Notes under the pieces: model-generated
What the model saw: the letters and a program-made list of their open reading frames with translations, nothing else
Databases searched by the model: none
Told to the model about the DNA's origin: nothing
Program-made: the position numbers and the translations under genes
Source: JACCXG01 sp963785755
GTDB taxonomy: Bacteria > Acidobacteriota > Vicinamibacteria > Vicinamibacterales > 2-12-FULL-66-21
Reading direction: 5' to 3'
Length of the DNA stretch: 64,000 bases
NCBI GenBank assembly: GCA_963785755.1
Contig: CAWAXG010000013.1
Span: 434,001-498,000, forward strand
In this document: positions 33,680 through 43,002 of the stretch, piece after piece
Layout: each line of letters opens with the position of its first letter
Position numbering within the stretch: the first letter of the stretch is position 1

Positions 33680-34100
33680 CCTTATCCTTAATCCCTGATC
33701 CTTCATCCTTATCCTCATCCCAATCCCCATCCGCATCCCAATCCGCATCAGAGCGCTCACTCCCATTCCGATCGTCACTGGGAATACGGACTCATGATAT
33801 TCATTGCGAGGCTTTACCGCTTGCGTCTTCCGCGGTCTTTCCAGTCGCAGCGCAAGATACGCGATCCAACCGCCCAGCATCGGCAATAACTCTTCACCCA
33901 TTCTCCGGCATCGTTCAGGAAGCAACCGCATCGGGATCGATGATCAGCGATTAGCGATCAGGATCCGGATGTAGATGTGGATTCCGGATGAGGGATAGGG
34001 GATAAGGATTGAGAGAGCGCGAGTCAGATCGGTGATCGCGGATCCAGATCAGTATCCGGATCGGGATGAGGATTCAGGATGAGGGATTAGGGATACGGAT
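33680..34100. repeat. GGAT-word tract in two inverted arms around a 185-bp core
   Basis: The left arm, about 33682-33766, reads as CATCC/AATCC words; the right arm, about 33956-34100, reads as GGATGA/GGATCC/GGATTA words. The arms are therefore in opposite orientation. The core 33770-33950 contains no frame I can support. The 420-bp stretch lies between the RRM gene end and the sulfatase start. The left arm is read as protein if the sulfatase start is misplaced. Confidence 0.75.
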
Positions 34101-34132
34101 GGAGAGGCGGAGCCCTGAGACTCCGCCTCTCC
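34101..34132 (-). terminator. Strong hairpin after the RRM gene
   Basis: A perfect 12-bp stem: GGAGAGGCGGAG (34101-34112) pairs with CTCCGCCTCTCC (34121-34132), with an 8-nt loop, 10 bp beyond the RRM stop. There is no clear T-run on the minus strand, so termination may be Rho-assisted. Confidence 0.6.
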
Positions 34133-34141
34133 GGACGACTG

Positions 34142-34471
34142 TTACCAACGTGGCTCGCGACGTCCGCCGCCACCGCCGCCACGGCCGCCGCCGAAACCGC
34201 CACCACCGCCGCCGGTACGCGCCGGCATCGGTTTGGCCTCGTTCACGGTCAGGTTGCGGCCGCCGAAGTTGTGATCGTGCAGCTGCTCGATCGCCTTCTG
34301 CGCTTCTTCATCGGTTCCCATCTCGACGAAGCCGAATCCACGAGCTCGACCCGTGGCCATGTCGCGCATGATCTTGACGCTCTCGACGGTGCCGCAGCTG
34401 GCAAAGAGCTGTTCGAGATCCTGTTCGCCCGCGCTGTACGGAAGGTTGCCCACGTAAAGTTTTCTACCCAT
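34142..34471 (-). CDS. Glycine-rich RRM RNA-binding protein
   Basis: 109 aa. A single RRM with both RNP motifs: RNP2 KLYVGNLPY at the N-terminus and RNP1 RGFGFVEM near residue 44. A glycine/arginine tail (GGGGGGFGGGRGG) follows. Such proteins are common in cyanobacteria and Acidobacteriota, bind single-stranded RNA and are often cold-induced. Monocistronic, closed by a strong hairpin. The 231 bp between its start and the sigma-factor gene contains no gene I can support. Confidence 0.93.
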   Translation of the reverse strand: MGRKLYVGNLPYSAGEQDLEQLFASCGTVESVKIMRDMATGRARGFGFVEMGTDEEAQKAIEQLHDHNFGGRNLTVNEAKPMPARTGGGGGGFGGGRGGGGGGRREPRW

Positions 34472-34702
34472 CGCTGACTGTTCTCACTTCTGCCCCGGTT
34501 GGCGAGGCTGCTGACGTGTTGATGATCCGGCGGCCGGATCGCTGATGGCTCGGGCGATGCTCAGCAAGTCTACGTTGCGGGGGGAAGCGGGTCGGAAGGA
34601 CGTCGTTTCGGCGCTGCACGCGGGCTACGGCAGGAGCTGCCTGACCACCTATGCGCGTGAGCATATCACCGAAAGGCAGCCCACTTGCAATGTCTCAATC
34701 GC

Positions 34703-36351
34703 ATGGCACAGAGTACGGCCATGATACCGAAGAGGCGGGGCCGGCCGCGCAAGAATGCCGACCTGTCCCTGATCGATTGGACCGAGCCCGAGCGTAACGC
34801 GCACGTCCTCGATTGGCGTCAGCGCGCGCATGAGTTTGGGTTGCAGCCGGGCGACGAAACAGATGAGGCACCGGTGCTTCCGTCCGATACGCTCCTGCAG
34901 GAGGACGACCCAGAAGCCTACGAGCCTCACGACTTTCGCGCCATCGATGAGTCAGGACGCACGAAGGATGAGCTGGGCGAGAAGACGAAGACGAAGACGA
35001 AGATGAGCAGGAAGCCGATGACGGGCAGGCCCAGGCGGCGGGCACGCGCGAGGATCTCGACCTCGTGCGGGTCTACCTGAAGCACGTTGGCAGGCGGCGC
35101 CTCCTCAAGGCAAAAGAAGAACAACAGATCGGCGAGCGCATCGAGAAAGCCCGCGGCGAGCTGCAAGCCACCCTCGGCAAGATTCCGTGCGCGGTCAAGA
35201 CCATTCTGGCGCTCGCGGATGAGGTGCGCCGCGGCACGCCGGCCGCGGAACTGATCCTGCTGCCAGACGGCGGCGAGTTGAAGCCGGCCAACGTCGCACC
35301 GGTCATGAGGGCCATGGGCCGGATCCGCGAGGCCCGCGATCGGCTCGACCAGTGCCGGCGCAAATGTGAAGATCGACGGTCGACGATGGCCTCACGCGCC
35401 GGCTATCGACGCGAGATGGCGCAGGCCGAAGAGGTCATCGGCGCGGCGCTGCGCGACATGCCGCTCCGTCCCTCGCTCGTCGAGGACATCACGACCAAGC
35501 TGCGCGAAGTGAATCGCCAGTTCGACGAGCTCGATTCGGTGCCCCGCGCGCAACGGACGGCGCGCAAACACGAACTGGAAAAGCGCACAGGGCTGCCCCG
35601 CAGTCGGTTCTGTCCGGTCGCCGCCGAAGCGCGCAAACACGAAGAGGCGATTCGCGAAGCGAAGCGCGAGCTGCTCGAAGCGAACCTGCGGCTCGTCGTG
35701 TCGATCGCGAAACGCTACTCGAATCGCGGCCTGTCGCTGCTCGACCTCATCCAGGAAGGCAACATCGGCCTGATGAAGGCCGTCGATCGGTTCCAGTTCC
35801 GCCGCGGCTTCAAGTTCTCGACTTACGCGACGTGGTGGATCAGGCAGGCCGTCGGCCGCGCGGTGGCCGACTACGGGCGGACCATCCGTCTGCCGGTCCA
35901 CGTCATCGAGTCGCTGAATCGCCTGACCCGCGAGCGGCGCACGCTCGCCGCCGACCTCGGGCGCGATCCGCGGCCCGAAGAGCTCGCCACCCGCATGCAG
36001 CTGCCGCTCGGAAAAGTCCAGCTGCTCCTGGAGGCCGCCAAATCGCCGACCTCGCTCGAAGCGCCGATCGGCGAGGGCGAAGACACGCGCCTCGGCGACA
36101 TGGTGAAGGACACGGCCACCCGATCGCCGGAGGAAACGGCGATGCGAAATCAAATGGCGGCCGAAGTCGAGCGGGCGATGGCGCCGCTGACCGATCGCGA
36201 ACGCGAGGTCATGCGCCTCCGCTATGGCCTCGGCTCCGATCGCGAGCACACGCTCGAAGAAGTGGGGCGCCGCCTGTTCATCACCCGCGAGCGCGTTCGT
36301 CAGATCGAAGCGAAAGCGCTCGCCAAGATGCGCAGCGGGCGCGCGGCCTGA
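34703..36351 (+). CDS. rpoD: RpoD-like sigma-70 factor, frameshift in the acidic linker near 34981
   Basis: The first frame (34703-35080) begins MAQSTAMIPKRRGRPRK, with an AT-hook-like RGRP core. It loses frame near 34981. The other frame reads an acidic run (EDEDEDEDE) and continues VRVYLKHVGRRRLL to 36351. One lost base restores about 549 aa. Region 1.2, a 130-residue non-conserved insert, region 2 (RLVVSIAKRYSNRGLSLLDL, FSTYATWWIRQA), region 3 and region 4 (TLEEVGRRLFITRERVRQIE) are all present. This is primary-type domain structure; a group 2 paralogue is possible. Alternative ATG at 34721. Confidence 0.85.
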
Positions 36352-36376
36352 GCCTGGCGGGTCTTACACTCGAGCC

Positions 36377-36994
36377 ATGGCCTCAGCGCGGGGAGCGCGC
36401 CACCGCCAACTGCGCGTGACCGTGCTCGAGGCGCTCGAGCAGCGCGTCAAACAATTCATCCGGCGGGAGGAGTTGTGGCCGCTGCGAATCCCCAATGAAC
36501 CCGTGCTCCTGGACGACGTGATTGACCGGGCGCTTCACGAGGAGGCCCGCTCGTTCGATCCCGCTGCGCTGCGCTCGCGCCCGCTGCTGCATTTCGAATG
36601 GGACGACGGCAGCACCTGGGACGCCTGGGTGATCGTGCTGCCGTCGGGGCTGAAGCTCTATTGCGATTCGGCCGGCGACGAGGATCGGATCCTGGCGTCC
36701 GGCGGCAGGAACGAAGGAGAGGAAAGCGATCGCGCGTTCCTGCAGCTCCTCGCCGAATCCGCCGGCGGCCATTTCGGCATCGAGATGTCGGGCGGCGCGC
36801 CGGCGCACATCCGTTCGGCGATCGCGGACCGCGAGTTCCTGGTCGAGCTGTTCGTCAACCTGTTCGAAGTGGCGGGAACGGAAGACTCGGTTCGCGAGCA
36901 GGTCTTGGGCGATGCTGCCGGTGGCGTCCGGCCCGAGGGCGCCGACTTCCGGATCGAAGTCGAACGCTGGCTCGATCAGGCGCTCGGCCGCTGA
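36377..36994 (+). CDS. Hypothetical protein downstream of sigma factor
   Basis: 205 aa, family not recognised. It is cytoplasmic by composition. The N-terminal 60 residues are helical and arginine-rich (LEALEQRVKQFIRREELW). A beta-rich centre holds LLHFEWDDGSTWDAWVIVLPSGLKLY, and the acidic C-terminus ends ERWLDQALGR. It starts 25 bp after the sigma gene on the same strand, so it may be co-transcribed. Confidence 0.6.
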   Translation: MASARGARHRQLRVTVLEALEQRVKQFIRREELWPLRIPNEPVLLDDVIDRALHEEARSFDPAALRSRPLLHFEWDDGSTWDAWVIVLPSGLKLYCDSAGDEDRILASGGRNEGEESDRAFLQLLAESAGGHFGIEMSGGAPAHIRSAIADREFLVELFVNLFEVAGTEDSVREQVLGDAAGGVRPEGADFRIEVERWLDQALGR

Positions 36995-37000
36995 GCGCGC

Positions 37001-37376
37001 TCACTTCTTTTCCGGAATTCTCACCGCCGTCCAGGTGCCGTCGCCGGCGCCCTCGGTACTCGACCGATCCGCTCATCTTGTCCGACTCGAATACGCCGGA
37101 AAACGCGCCGGTCACCGTCGTGCCCTCGGCAACCATGGTGACCGTGAACTCGACGCGGTTGTCCTTCACGGTGCCTTCGAGATTCGACCTGCCATACCGG
37201 CCTTCATACGTCCCGGTAATCTTCTCGCCGTCCTGCTTGAACGTGACGACCGGACGTCCGGTCCCCATCTCGAGCTCCACCGTGAATTGCCACGCTCCGG
37301 CGATGTTCGCAGGCGCCGAGACCACCAAGGCAATCGAAACGACGCACAACGCCATGACGCACGCCAGCTGCTTCAT
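37001..37376 (-). CDS. Small secreted beta-barrel-like protein, frameshift at 37055
   Basis: About 124 aa after repair. Signal peptide MKQLACVMALCVVSIALVVSA, then repeated beta-strands (WQFTVELEMGTGRPVVTF, KITGTYEGRYG, VEFTVTMVAEGTTVTGAFSG), a pattern common in small acidobacterial secreted proteins of unknown role. At 37055 an extra base follows the codon TAC in GSVEY; the other frame completes EGAGDGTWTAVRIPEKK and stops at 37001-37003. A GGAGG ribosome site and a TATGAT box precede the start. Convergent with the gene ending at 36994. Confidence 0.65.
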
Positions 37377-37525
37377 TGAACGAGCCTCCGCTCTCGCGAT
37401 CATACTGCCGCCGTTTTCGGGAGCGCTGGGATCGACGTGCCTGGACGAGGAAAGTGCGGGTACGAAAGTGCGGTGAGGGGTCGGAGTCCGGTCGCGAGCG
37501 TTTGTGGGCAGGTCTGTCCGAACGC

Positions 37526-37888
37526 CTACGCGGTCGAGAACATCGTGTCGAGGAGATCCGAGTCCGAGAATTGCGGGACCGATCTGAGCTTGAACGATTG
37601 CAGATCCAGCTCGTCTTTCTTCGCGCCGATCTGCAGCGTCTTACGGACTTCATCGAAAACCGCGCCGGCATCGGCCGGCAACAGGTACCGCCGAGCGAAC
37701 AGCCCGGCCGTTTCGATGACGAAGTATCTCAGCTGTCGAGACGAGGGGCTGATGAGAACACCGTTGACGCTGCCGAGCGGCTGGGCATCTCCGGTGCACA
37801 CCTTGAAACCCGAGAGGTTGGTCCTGAAACACCGGACACTCTCGGCATCGAGATATCGCAGGCCATGCGTTGTGTCACTAGTGGTCAC
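37526..37888 (-). CDS. PRC-barrel-like domain protein
   Basis: 120 aa from GTG 37888, chosen because GGAG lies 6 nt upstream; the frame continues upstream with implausible composition. The segment TNLSGFKVCTGDAQPLGSVNGVLI followed by LRYFVIETAGLFARRYLLPAD is the PRC-barrel pattern, a small beta-barrel found in photosynthetic H subunits and RimM-like proteins. Function unknown. The 122-bp gap between it and the secreted-protein start has no gene. Confidence 0.65.
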   Translation of the reverse strand: MTTSDTTHGLRYLDAESVRCFRTNLSGFKVCTGDAQPLGSVNGVLISPSSRQLRYFVIETAGLFARRYLLPADAGAVFDEVRKTLQIGAKKDELDLQSFKLRSVPQFSDSDLLDTMFSTA

Positions 37889-38127
37889 GTCAAACTCCTG
37901 CCCGTTTCGTAGCAATCGTGGTGCCAGCCAGATTTGCAGGACTCGACCATTTTTTGGCCGGTTCTCCCAGGCAATTTTGAGCGTGTCAACGCGGGTTGCT
38001 GCCGCGCAGGCTTTCGGAAGTGTCACAAATCGACGAATCTTACCCAAGCGCGCAGTATTTCGCGACGGCTCGGCAGTGGAAGGCGGGGTGGTACGATTGG
38101 GATTCTTCACTGCGGCAGGGGGACACG

Positions 38128-38700
38128 ATGACGGAACACGATGGCATTACGAGCGACGTGCGATCACGGGAGGACGAGTACTTCCGGCGCAAAGATCGCG
38201 AGCTCGTCGAACGGATGCGACAAGAGGCAGCCGCCCAGCAGGCCAGACAGGATCTCGAAAAGCAATCGGGCATTCACGATCCCGCGTTGCTCCAGGAGCT
38301 CGAGGCGCTCGGGTTCACGCCCGATACGGTCAGCCTCCTCCCGCTCGTGCCCATCGTGCAGGTCGCGTGGGCGGAAGGGGGCGTCAGCGAGGACGAACGC
38401 CGGTTGATTCTCCAGCTGGCCCGCCAGCGCGGCGTCGAGCCCGGCTCGGCAGCGGACCAAAAATTGGCCACCTGGCTCAAAACTCAGCCGGCGGAAGTCG
38501 TCTTCGAGCGCGCCACTCGACTGATTCGGGCGATGCTCGATGACCAGTCAGGCGAGAGAAAAAATCTCAAAGTCGAGGATTTGATCCATCACTGCGAGGA
38601 GATCGCCGCGGCGTCGGGCGGCGTCCTCGGCTTCCGGAAGATCTCGGCCGAGGAGCGCGCGCTCTTGGGACAGATCGAAGCGGCGCTCAAATCGAAATAG
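38128..38700 (+). CDS. TerB-like helical protein
   Basis: 190 aa, cytoplasmic and largely alpha-helical. VPIVQVAWAEGGVSEDERRLILQLARQRGV is the acidic EF-like loop typical of the TerB tellurite-resistance fold. The N-terminal 50 residues are charged coiled coil (REDEYFRRKDRELVERMRQEA). No other ter gene is present, so a general stress role is more likely than tellurite resistance. The ATG at 38128 follows an AGGGGG ribosome site. Confidence 0.7.
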   Translation: MTEHDGITSDVRSREDEYFRRKDRELVERMRQEAAAQQARQDLEKQSGIHDPALLQELEALGFTPDTVSLLPLVPIVQVAWAEGGVSEDERRLILQLARQRGVEPGSAADQKLATWLKTQPAEVVFERATRLIRAMLDDQSGERKNLKVEDLIHHCEEIAAASGGVLGFRKISAEERALLGQIEAALKSK

Positions 38701-38730
38701 CGAGCCGGCGAGGCGGGCGACACGAGGCTG

Positions 38731-38773
38731 GACCATCGCAAGCGGCAAGTCTCGCGATCGGCTTGTGATGGTC
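38731..38773. terminator. Large hairpin between convergent genes
   Basis: GACCATCGCAAGC (38731-38743) and GCTTGTGATGGTC (38761-38773) form a 13-bp stem with one G-T wobble and a 17-nt loop. It sits in the gap where the TerB-like gene and the ester-cyclase gene converge, so it can serve both strands. Confidence 0.55.
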
Positions 38774-38791
38774 TGGTCCAGGCGACGCTGG

Positions 38792-39214
38792 TCAGGGCAC
38801 TGGGGTACCGACCCACCCGATCTGCTGATACATCGAGAGCATGTCGAAGCAGTTCCAGCCCTCGACGATCTTGCCGTCCTCGACTTTCAGCATGCACATG
38901 CCCCAGAAGTCCACGGGCTGGTTGGTCGGGTTCCCTCCCAGCGCCGCACCTGAATGCTTGCCCGTCACGTGGCAGTGCGCGGCAACGGTGTCGCCCTGCA
39001 CCACGGTGCGGACGACTTCGATGCTCAGATCGCCGAGCGCCTCACGAAACGTTCGGAACAACGGCTTGAAGGCTGTTGGTCCCTGAATCGGGCCGCCCGG
39101 CAGACCATACGCGACCGCGTACGGAGCCAGGAGGCGATCGATCGCCTCCTCGCGGCCCTCGTCCCACACTTCCTTGAACCACTCTCGCGCGATTTCATCC
39201 GGGGCAATCGACAT
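38792..39214 (-). CDS. SnoaL-like ester cyclase / NTF2-fold protein
   Basis: 140 aa. The SnoaL/ester cyclase pattern is clear: DEIAREWFKEVWDEGREEAIDRLLAP, FKPLFRTFREALGDLSIEV, VAAHCHVTGKHSG and KIVEGWNCFDMLSMYQQIG. Cone-shaped alpha+beta barrels of this type bind small hydrophobic ligands. Substrate unknown. 115 bp upstream is the end of the M16 gene on the same strand. Confidence 0.85.
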   Translation of the reverse strand: MSIAPDEIAREWFKEVWDEGREEAIDRLLAPYAVAYGLPGGPIQGPTAFKPLFRTFREALGDLSIEVVRTVVQGDTVAAHCHVTGKHSGAALGGNPTNQPVDFWGMCMLKVEDGKIVEGWNCFDMLSMYQQIGWVGTPVP

Positions 39215-39329
39215 GACACCTCCGCAGGGTTGCGGAAAGTATTCAGCGAAGCGCCCCGGGGGGTCAATAACAACGAGTGAGTGTCCAGGCCGCGACCGGG
39301 TAGCAACCACCCGGACTGAGTCGGGTTGG

Positions 39330-40775
39330 CTATTTGTCGACGACGGTTCCGAAGCCCTTGACCTGCTCCTCGATCACTTTGCGATCGCCCACGATGACGA
39401 TGGTCGCGCGGTCGTCCTGCAGGTGCTTCTTCGCCACTTCCGTCACCTGCTGCGGCGTCACCGCGTAGACCTGCTTCACATAGGTGCTCGCGTACGTCGG
39501 CGGCAAGCCGTGCAGATCCATGTAACTCAGTTGATTCGTGATGCCCCCGCGGCTGGAGTTCTGCAGGACATACGTGCCCGCCAGGTAGTTCTGGATGCCT
39601 CGCAGCTCGTCCGCCGACGGTGGTTCCTTCTGCAGCCGATCGATCTCCGCAAAGATCTCCTTGATGGAGGGCCCTGTCACCGTCGTGGTCACGTCGGCGT
39701 TTTCCGCCCAGTAGCCGTCCCGGTACCGGACGGAGAGCTCGCTGTACGGCGAGTAGGTGTAGCCCTTGTCCTCGCGGATGTTCTTGGTGATGCGCGACGC
39801 GAACGCGCCGCCGAGAATCGCGTCCATCACCGTCATGGGAATGTAGTCGGGACTGGACGGGTCGATCGACGGCACCCCGATGATCACGGTGGACTGGGGT
39901 GCGCCCGGACGATCCACGACATGGACGGCGCGCGACGACGTCGGCTTGGGAGGATCGTGACTCGCCGCGGTTCCCTTCTGCCAGCCGGCGAACGCCTTCT
40001 TGATTTGCGCCTCCACCGCCGCGGCATCGAAGCGCCCGACGACATAGAGACGGGTGCGCCCCGCGCCGTAGGTGGCGTCGTAGAACTGCCGGATCTGCGC
40101 CAGCGTGAATCCCTTGATCATCTCCTCGGTCGGAAACAGGCGGCCATAAGCGTGATCGCCGTAGACGACGGCGCGGAATTTCTGGAGGGCGACCTGCTGC
40201 GGCTGACTGAGCGAGACTGCGAGGTTGCGCACCATGTTGGCCTTCAGCCGCGGCAGCTCCGATTCCGGAAACGTCGGATTGCGCACGACGTCGGCCACCA
40301 GATCGATCATCTGCGGGCCGTACTCGCTGAGCACGTCGCCGCCGACCGTCGTCTCGTCGGGTCCGACGCCGATGTTGAGCGACCCGCCCATGCGCGCGGC
40401 ATCCTGGGAGATCTGCGCCGCGGTCCGCGTCGCCGTTCCCTCGCGGAGGAGGTCGCCGGTCAAGTCGGCGAGCCACACTTCATTCGCCTTCTCGAACGCG
40501 TTCCCCGTTCGCGCGCTCAGGGTCACGCGCACTTTCGGCATCGTGCCCCATTGCACCAGCGCCACCTGGAGGCCGTTCTCGAGCGTGAACCGCTTCGGTT
40601 CCGGGACCTTGAAATCCCGAGGGGCGCCGGACTTCGGCGCCGTCGACGGGAACGTCGCCGCGCCTGCCGGCTTCGAAGGTGCGGGCGGCGCGGGCGGCTG
40701 AGGCTTGCTCTGAGCACGCGGCGCCGGGGAAAACACGAGGACCGCGGCTCCGATCAGGACCCGGAACGACCGCAC
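39330..40775 (-). CDS. M16 family peptidase-like subunit (no HxxEH)
   Basis: 481 aa with signal peptide (VLIGAAVLVFSPAPRAQ) and a proline/alanine linker. Two M16 domains are present, but the first lacks the HxxEH zinc motif. The second has the R...Y substrate-binding signature in ASRITKNIREDKGYTYSPYS. This is the non-catalytic partner of bacterial heterodimeric M16 peptidasomes; the catalytic partner is the next gene upstream, 17 bp away. The complex degrades short peptides in the periplasm. Confidence 0.9.
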   Translation of the reverse strand: MRSFRVLIGAAVLVFSPAPRAQSKPQPPAPPAPSKPAGAATFPSTAPKSGAPRDFKVPEPKRFTLENGLQVALVQWGTMPKVRVTLSARTGNAFEKANEVWLADLTGDLLREGTATRTAAQISQDAARMGGSLNIGVGPDETTVGGDVLSEYGPQMIDLVADVVRNPTFPESELPRLKANMVRNLAVSLSQPQQVALQKFRAVVYGDHAYGRLFPTEEMIKGFTLAQIRQFYDATYGAGRTRLYVVGRFDAAAVEAQIKKAFAGWQKGTAASHDPPKPTSSRAVHVVDRPGAPQSTVIIGVPSIDPSSPDYIPMTVMDAILGGAFASRITKNIREDKGYTYSPYSELSVRYRDGYWAENADVTTTVTGPSIKEIFAEIDRLQKEPPSADELRGIQNYLAGTYVLQNSSRGGITNQLSYMDLHGLPPTYASTYVKQVYAVTPQQVTEVAKKHLQDDRATIVIVGDRKVIEEQVKGFGTVVDK

Positions 40776-40792
40776 GCATTCGACGCCTCATC

Positions 40793-42169
40793 TCACTTCC
40801 CCTTCTCTTTGGCCTTCGGAGTGATCGTCAGAATCGTCCGGTTCGTGGTCCGGAGATATTCCTTCGCGGTCTTCTGGATCAGCTCGGGGGTGACCTTGCG
40901 GAAGTCGTCCTCGAGCCGGTTGATCTTGGCGGGGTCGTCGTCGAAGAGCGCGAACGCCGCGAGCAGGTTCGCGCGGCCGAAGCCGACGAACTGCTCGTAG
41001 TCGGCGTAGAGCCGCGACCGCCGCTTGACGAGCGCGAGCTCGAGCTCCTCCTTCGTCACCGGCGTCGTCTGCAGCCGCGTGATCTCTTCGTCGATGGCCT
41101 TGATGATCTCATCGGCGGCCTTGTCGGCGTCGTGAATGAGCCACACCATCCAGAGCGCGGGCCCCTTGATGTCGAACATGTTGCCGAGCAGCGGATTCGT
41201 GCCCCCCGTCACCGAACCGGTCAGCCCGCGCTTCTGCACCAGCGACTGGTAGAGCCTGCTGTCGGCCCCCTGCACAAGCAGCTGATCGATCAGGCCCATC
41301 GCGTAGTGTTCGGGTGAGTCGCGCTTCGGGGCGTGATAACCGAGCGCCAGCGCCGGGCGGTTGGCGAGCAGATCGTCCTTGTTCGTCCGCTTCTCTTTTT
41401 CCTGGCGCGGCTCGGTGATATCGGGCTCGGGCGGCAGCTTCGACGACGGAATGCCGCCGAAGTACTTGCGGACCCAGGTGAGCGTCTGTTTCGTGTCGAT
41501 GTCGCCGCTGACGACGATGACGGCATTGTTGGGCGCGTAGTAGGTCTTGAAGAACTGCTGGACGTCGCCGAGCGTCGCGGCATCGAGGTGCTCGAGGTCG
41601 CCGTAGAAGTTGTGCGCGTTGAACCAGTTCGTGTTCGCCGCCTGCGGCAGATCGAGCCAGGGGAAGCCGCCGTAGGGCTGATTGAGGACGTTGACCTTGA
41701 CCTCGTTCTTGACCACGCCCTGCTGGTTCGTCAGGTTGTCCTGGGTAATCTTCAGCCCCCACATCCGATCGGCTTCGGCCCACAGGATCGTCTCGAGCGT
41801 GTGGATGGGCACGATCTGAAAGTAGTTGGTGAAGTCGAACCGCGTCGAGCCGTTGAGGATTCCGCCATTCGACTCGACGAGCTGGATGAACTCGTTCTTT
41901 CCGAGGTGCTCCGAGCCCTGGAACATCATGTGCTCGAAGAGATGCGCGAATCCGGTGCGGTCCTTCGGCTCCACGCGAAAGCCGATCGCGCAGTACACGG
42001 CCACGACGGCGGTCGGTGACGACGTGTCGCGCGACAGGACGACCTTCAGTCCGTTATCGAGCTTGTGATACTCGATGGGCACCGTCACCTGCTGCGGCGG
42101 CTGCTGCGCAGGAAGGATCGGGGCGGCGAGCAGAACGGTCAGGGCGATCACGATCAGGCGGGCAAACAT
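40793..42169 (-). CDS. M16 family zinc peptidase, catalytic subunit
   Basis: 458 aa with signal peptide (LIVIALTVLLAAPILPAQ). The inverted zinc motif is H76-L-F-E79-H80 in GFAHLFEHMMFQG, with the distal glutamate expected in the ENEVKVNVL-like segment (GVVKNEVKVNVL). It pairs with the inactive subunit 17 bp downstream. Rhomboid and slipin genes precede it on the same strand, suggesting an envelope proteolysis group. Confidence 0.93.
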   Translation of the reverse strand: MFARLIVIALTVLLAAPILPAQQPPQQVTVPIEYHKLDNGLKVVLSRDTSSPTAVVAVYCAIGFRVEPKDRTGFAHLFEHMMFQGSEHLGKNEFIQLVESNGGILNGSTRFDFTNYFQIVPIHTLETILWAEADRMWGLKITQDNLTNQQGVVKNEVKVNVLNQPYGGFPWLDLPQAANTNWFNAHNFYGDLEHLDAATLGDVQQFFKTYYAPNNAVIVVSGDIDTKQTLTWVRKYFGGIPSSKLPPEPDITEPRQEKEKRTNKDDLLANRPALALGYHAPKRDSPEHYAMGLIDQLLVQGADSRLYQSLVQKRGLTGSVTGGTNPLLGNMFDIKGPALWMVWLIHDADKAADEIIKAIDEEITRLQTTPVTKEELELALVKRRSRLYADYEQFVGFGRANLLAAFALFDDDPAKINRLEDDFRKVTPELIQKTAKEYLRTTNRTILTITPKAKEKGK

Positions 42170-42204
42170 GGCGGGATCGTATCAACAAATTCGGGTTCAG
42201 GGGT

Positions 42205-42912
42205 TCACCGCCAATACGTCTCCTCCCGTCGAGCGGAAGTGAGCGCCGTCGGGCGTCCTGTGGCGAACAGTGGGGCGAGGACCAGGCCGGCGACGAAGCC
42301 GCCGATGTGCGCCATGTAGGCGACGCCGCCGGTTTCTCCGGTGACGCCGAGCGACCCGACGCCGCTGACGAACTGCATGACGATCCACAGCCCCAGCATG
42401 AAGACGGCGGGGACGGCCATGACGCCGCCCCAGGTCAGGACGTAGACGCGATTCTTCGGATACAGCAGCAGGTACCCGCCGAGCACGCCGCTGATCGCGC
42501 CCGAGGCACCGACGGCGGGAATGCTGGAATCGGCATTGAACAGAATGTGGGCGAGGCTCGCGGCGATGCCGGTCGCGAGGTAGAAGAGGATGAACCGCGC
42601 GTGCCCCAGGCGGTGCTCGATGTTGTCACCGAAGATCCACAGGAACAGCATGTTGCCGCCGAGGTGACCCCACCCGCCGTGCAGGAACATCGAGGTGATC
42701 AAGGTCGTCCAGAGCGGATACGGAATCTGCGGTGGCAGATCGATGCCGGCCGTGTACTCGCGTGGCACGACGCCCCAGGCAAAGATGAAGGCCTGGACGG
42801 CATTTTCGGGTCGGTTGATCTCGATCAGGAAGGCGATGACGTTGAGCACGATGACGGCAATCGTGACGTACGCGATTCCGGCATGGTCGTTCTCATCACC
42901 GATCGGCAGCAT
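42205..42912 (-). CDS. Rhomboid family intramembrane serine protease
   Basis: 235 aa with six membrane segments. The catalytic serine is in VGASGAISGVLGG and the histidine in YMAHIGGFVAGL, with the WR-like loop and TSMFLHGGWGHLGGNMLFL before them. It cleaves transmembrane substrates within the membrane. It lies between slipin and the M16 pair; slipin-type SPFH proteins are often linked with membrane proteases. It ends 35 bp before the M16 start. Confidence 0.93.
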   Translation of the reverse strand: MLPIGDENDHAGIAYVTIAVIVLNVIAFLIEINRPENAVQAFIFAWGVVPREYTAGIDLPPQIPYPLWTTLITSMFLHGGWGHLGGNMLFLWIFGDNIEHRLGHARFILFYLATGIAASLAHILFNADSSIPAVGASGAISGVLGGYLLLYPKNRVYVLTWGGVMAVPAVFMLGLWIVMQFVSGVGSLGVTGETGGVAYMAHIGGFVAGLVLAPLFATGRPTALTSARREETYWR

Positions 42913-43002
42913 AGCGGGCCCCCAGACTCGCTCTCACTTGTACCAGTAATTCGCTCGTCGTGCCTACTGGACCTTTTGAGAGGTCGGGAGCCCGGCTGGG
43001 CC

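Noticed and set aside
33770..33950. Core of the GGAT tract as a protein gene
   Set aside because: Open frames there are short, lack ribosome sites and run into the repeat arms.
34101..34132. Hairpin as a word tract
   Set aside because: It is a single clean 12-bp stem without repeated words; a terminator reading is sufficient.
38128..38700. Tellurite-resistance operon
   Set aside because: Only a TerB-like fold is present; no terA, terC, terD or terZ is nearby.
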